Shown here: positions 11,738 to 12,324 of the stretch, in pieces
Layout of the letters: each line of letters begins with the position of its first letter
Numbering within the stretch: position 1 is the first letter of the stretch
Assembly (NCBI GenBank): GCA_040758475.1
Contig: JBFLVN010000102.1
Location: 1-12,324, forward strand
Length of the DNA stretch: 12,324 bases
Reading direction: 5' to 3'
Source of the DNA: JBFLVN01 sp040758475
GTDB lineage: Bacteria; JAGRBM01
The notes under the pieces: model-generated
What the model was told of the DNA's origin: nothing
Databases searched by the model: none
What the model saw: the letters and a program-made list of their open reading frames with translations, nothing else
Translations under genes and position numbers: made by a program

Positions 11738-12324
11738 GTGGGGAATGTGGCGAAAATCGGTGAAGTCGTCCGGCTCGATACCGACGTCCTGATCGTGGGG
11801 GGCGGCGCGGCCGGGTGCTTTACGGCCGCGCGCCTCAAGGCCCAGGCGCCAAACCTCCGGGTCCTTCTTCTTGAGAAAGCCCACGTGATCCGTTCCGGCT
11901 GCCTCGCGGCCGGCATCAGTTCGCTCAATTGCTACGTGACCAAGGGGCAGACGCCCGAATCGTTTCTCGAATACGTCCGCAAGGATTCCCATGGCCTCGT
12001 GCGGGAAGACCTCGTTTACTCCATTGCGAAGCGCGTAAACGAACAAGTCCCCTTCGTCGAGGGTTGGGGCCTCCCCATCGTCAAAGAAGAAGATGGTTCC
12101 TACAAACCCCGGGGCCGGGGTTCGATCCGGATTCGCGGTGAAAGAATAAAGCCCATCTTGGCCCGGGCGGCCGAACAATCGGGGGCGCAGATTCTAAACC
12201 GCGTCGCCGCTACGAATTACCTCGTAGAAAACGGCCGGGTCCGAGGCGTCCTGGGTTTGGGCGTGCGGGACGGAAAGCTTTATGCGATCACCGCGCGGGC
12301 GGTGATCTGCGCGGCCGGCGGGGC
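11738..12324 (+). CDS. aprA: Adenylylsulfate reductase-like flavoprotein, alpha subunit type (5' part)
   Basis: The window ends after 195 codons. The product is an FAD-binding protein of the fumarate reductase/AprA superfamily, which in the AprA branch reduces APS to sulfite and AMP. The dinucleotide fold GGGAAG (21-26) follows the strand DTDVLIVGGG. RSGCLAAGISSLNCY is the FAD-contacting segment, where AprA proteins have RSGAVAQGLSAINTY. LVREDLVY and EGWGLPI also match AprA family features, as does the second FAD strand AVICAAGG at the window edge. The Cys-Leu-Ala-Ala-Gly version and the short loops resemble the AprA-like proteins I associate with assimilatory clusters in clostridia rather than classic dissimilatory AprA; this is from memory. 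GTG 11738 has GGAAGG upstream (long spacing); GTG 11747 is an alternative. A ferredoxin-like aprB would be expected next. Confidence 0.8.
   Translation, partial: MGNVAKIGEVVRLDTDVLIVGGGAAGCFTAARLKAQAPNLRVLLLEKAHVIRSGCLAAGISSLNCYVTKGQTPESFLEYVRKDSHGLVREDLVYSIAKRVNEQVPFVEGWGLPIVKEEDGSYKPRGRGSIRIRGERIKPILARAAEQSGAQILNRVAATNYLVENGRVRGVLGLGVRDGKLYAITARAVICAAGG

Noticed and set aside
1..12324. tRNA, rRNA, CRISPR repeats, insertion-sequence ends or att sites
   Set aside because: I looked for cloverleaf-type sequence, regularly spaced repeats and terminal inverted repeats with a transposase, and saw none.

Overview
This 12.3 kb window is dense, GC-rich bacterial chromosome with short intergenic gaps. 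Several things point to a Gram-negative bacterium: an outer-membrane-barrel-like module, a signal-peptide-bearing protein with a Cys-Gly/transmembrane/Arg tail of the kind used as a C-terminal sorting signal, and a ubiquinone-biosynthesis-type ABC1 kinase. The protein styles recall Deltaproteobacteria sensu lato, NC10 or Nitrospinota-type lineages. That placement is an impression; no rRNA or other phylogenetic marker is present. No tRNA, rRNA, CRISPR array, transposase or integrase was seen, so this looks like core or near-core chromosome.

Layout, left to right. (1) Positions 1-41 look like the last codons of an upstream gene followed by a small terminator hairpin. (2) 58-537 (+) encodes a 159-aa protein of unknown function with a Pro/Ala-rich linker. 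(3) 534-3008 (-) is a large membrane sensor histidine kinase, convergent with gene 2; both genes stop inside the same four bases, CTAG. (4) 3095-4804 (+) is an ABC1/UbiB atypical kinase, followed by (5) 4858-5346 (+), a small hot-dog-fold thioesterase-like protein; these two probably form an operon. (6) 5469-8336 (+) is a 955-codon frame for an exported protein: signal peptide, beta-propeller-like region, Fn3-like region, sorting-type tail, then a second signal peptide and an outer-membrane beta-barrel-like domain. (7) 8349-8657 (-) is a small TFIIB-type zinc-ribbon protein with its own good sigma70-like promoter. (8) 8726-10945 (-) is a complete UvrD/PcrA helicase. (9) A 197-bp divergent region holds a long stem-loop and a palindrome upstream of (10) cysC, APS kinase (11143-11700, +), which is followed by (11) the start of an AprA-type adenylylsulfate-reductase flavoprotein, cut by the window end. 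Genes 10-11 form a sulfate-activation/reduction unit acting on APS.

The most unusual feature is inside gene 6. Two exported modules that would each make sense as a separate gene are joined in one frame across a run of six A residues. Removing one A would end the first module at a TGA that overlaps the ATG of the second (TGATG). This may be a real fusion giving a protease-processed polyprotein, a slippage-controlled pair, or a one-base sequencing or assembly error; all three can be tested. The second item of note is a 39-nt, 15-base-pair stem-loop in the cysC leader.
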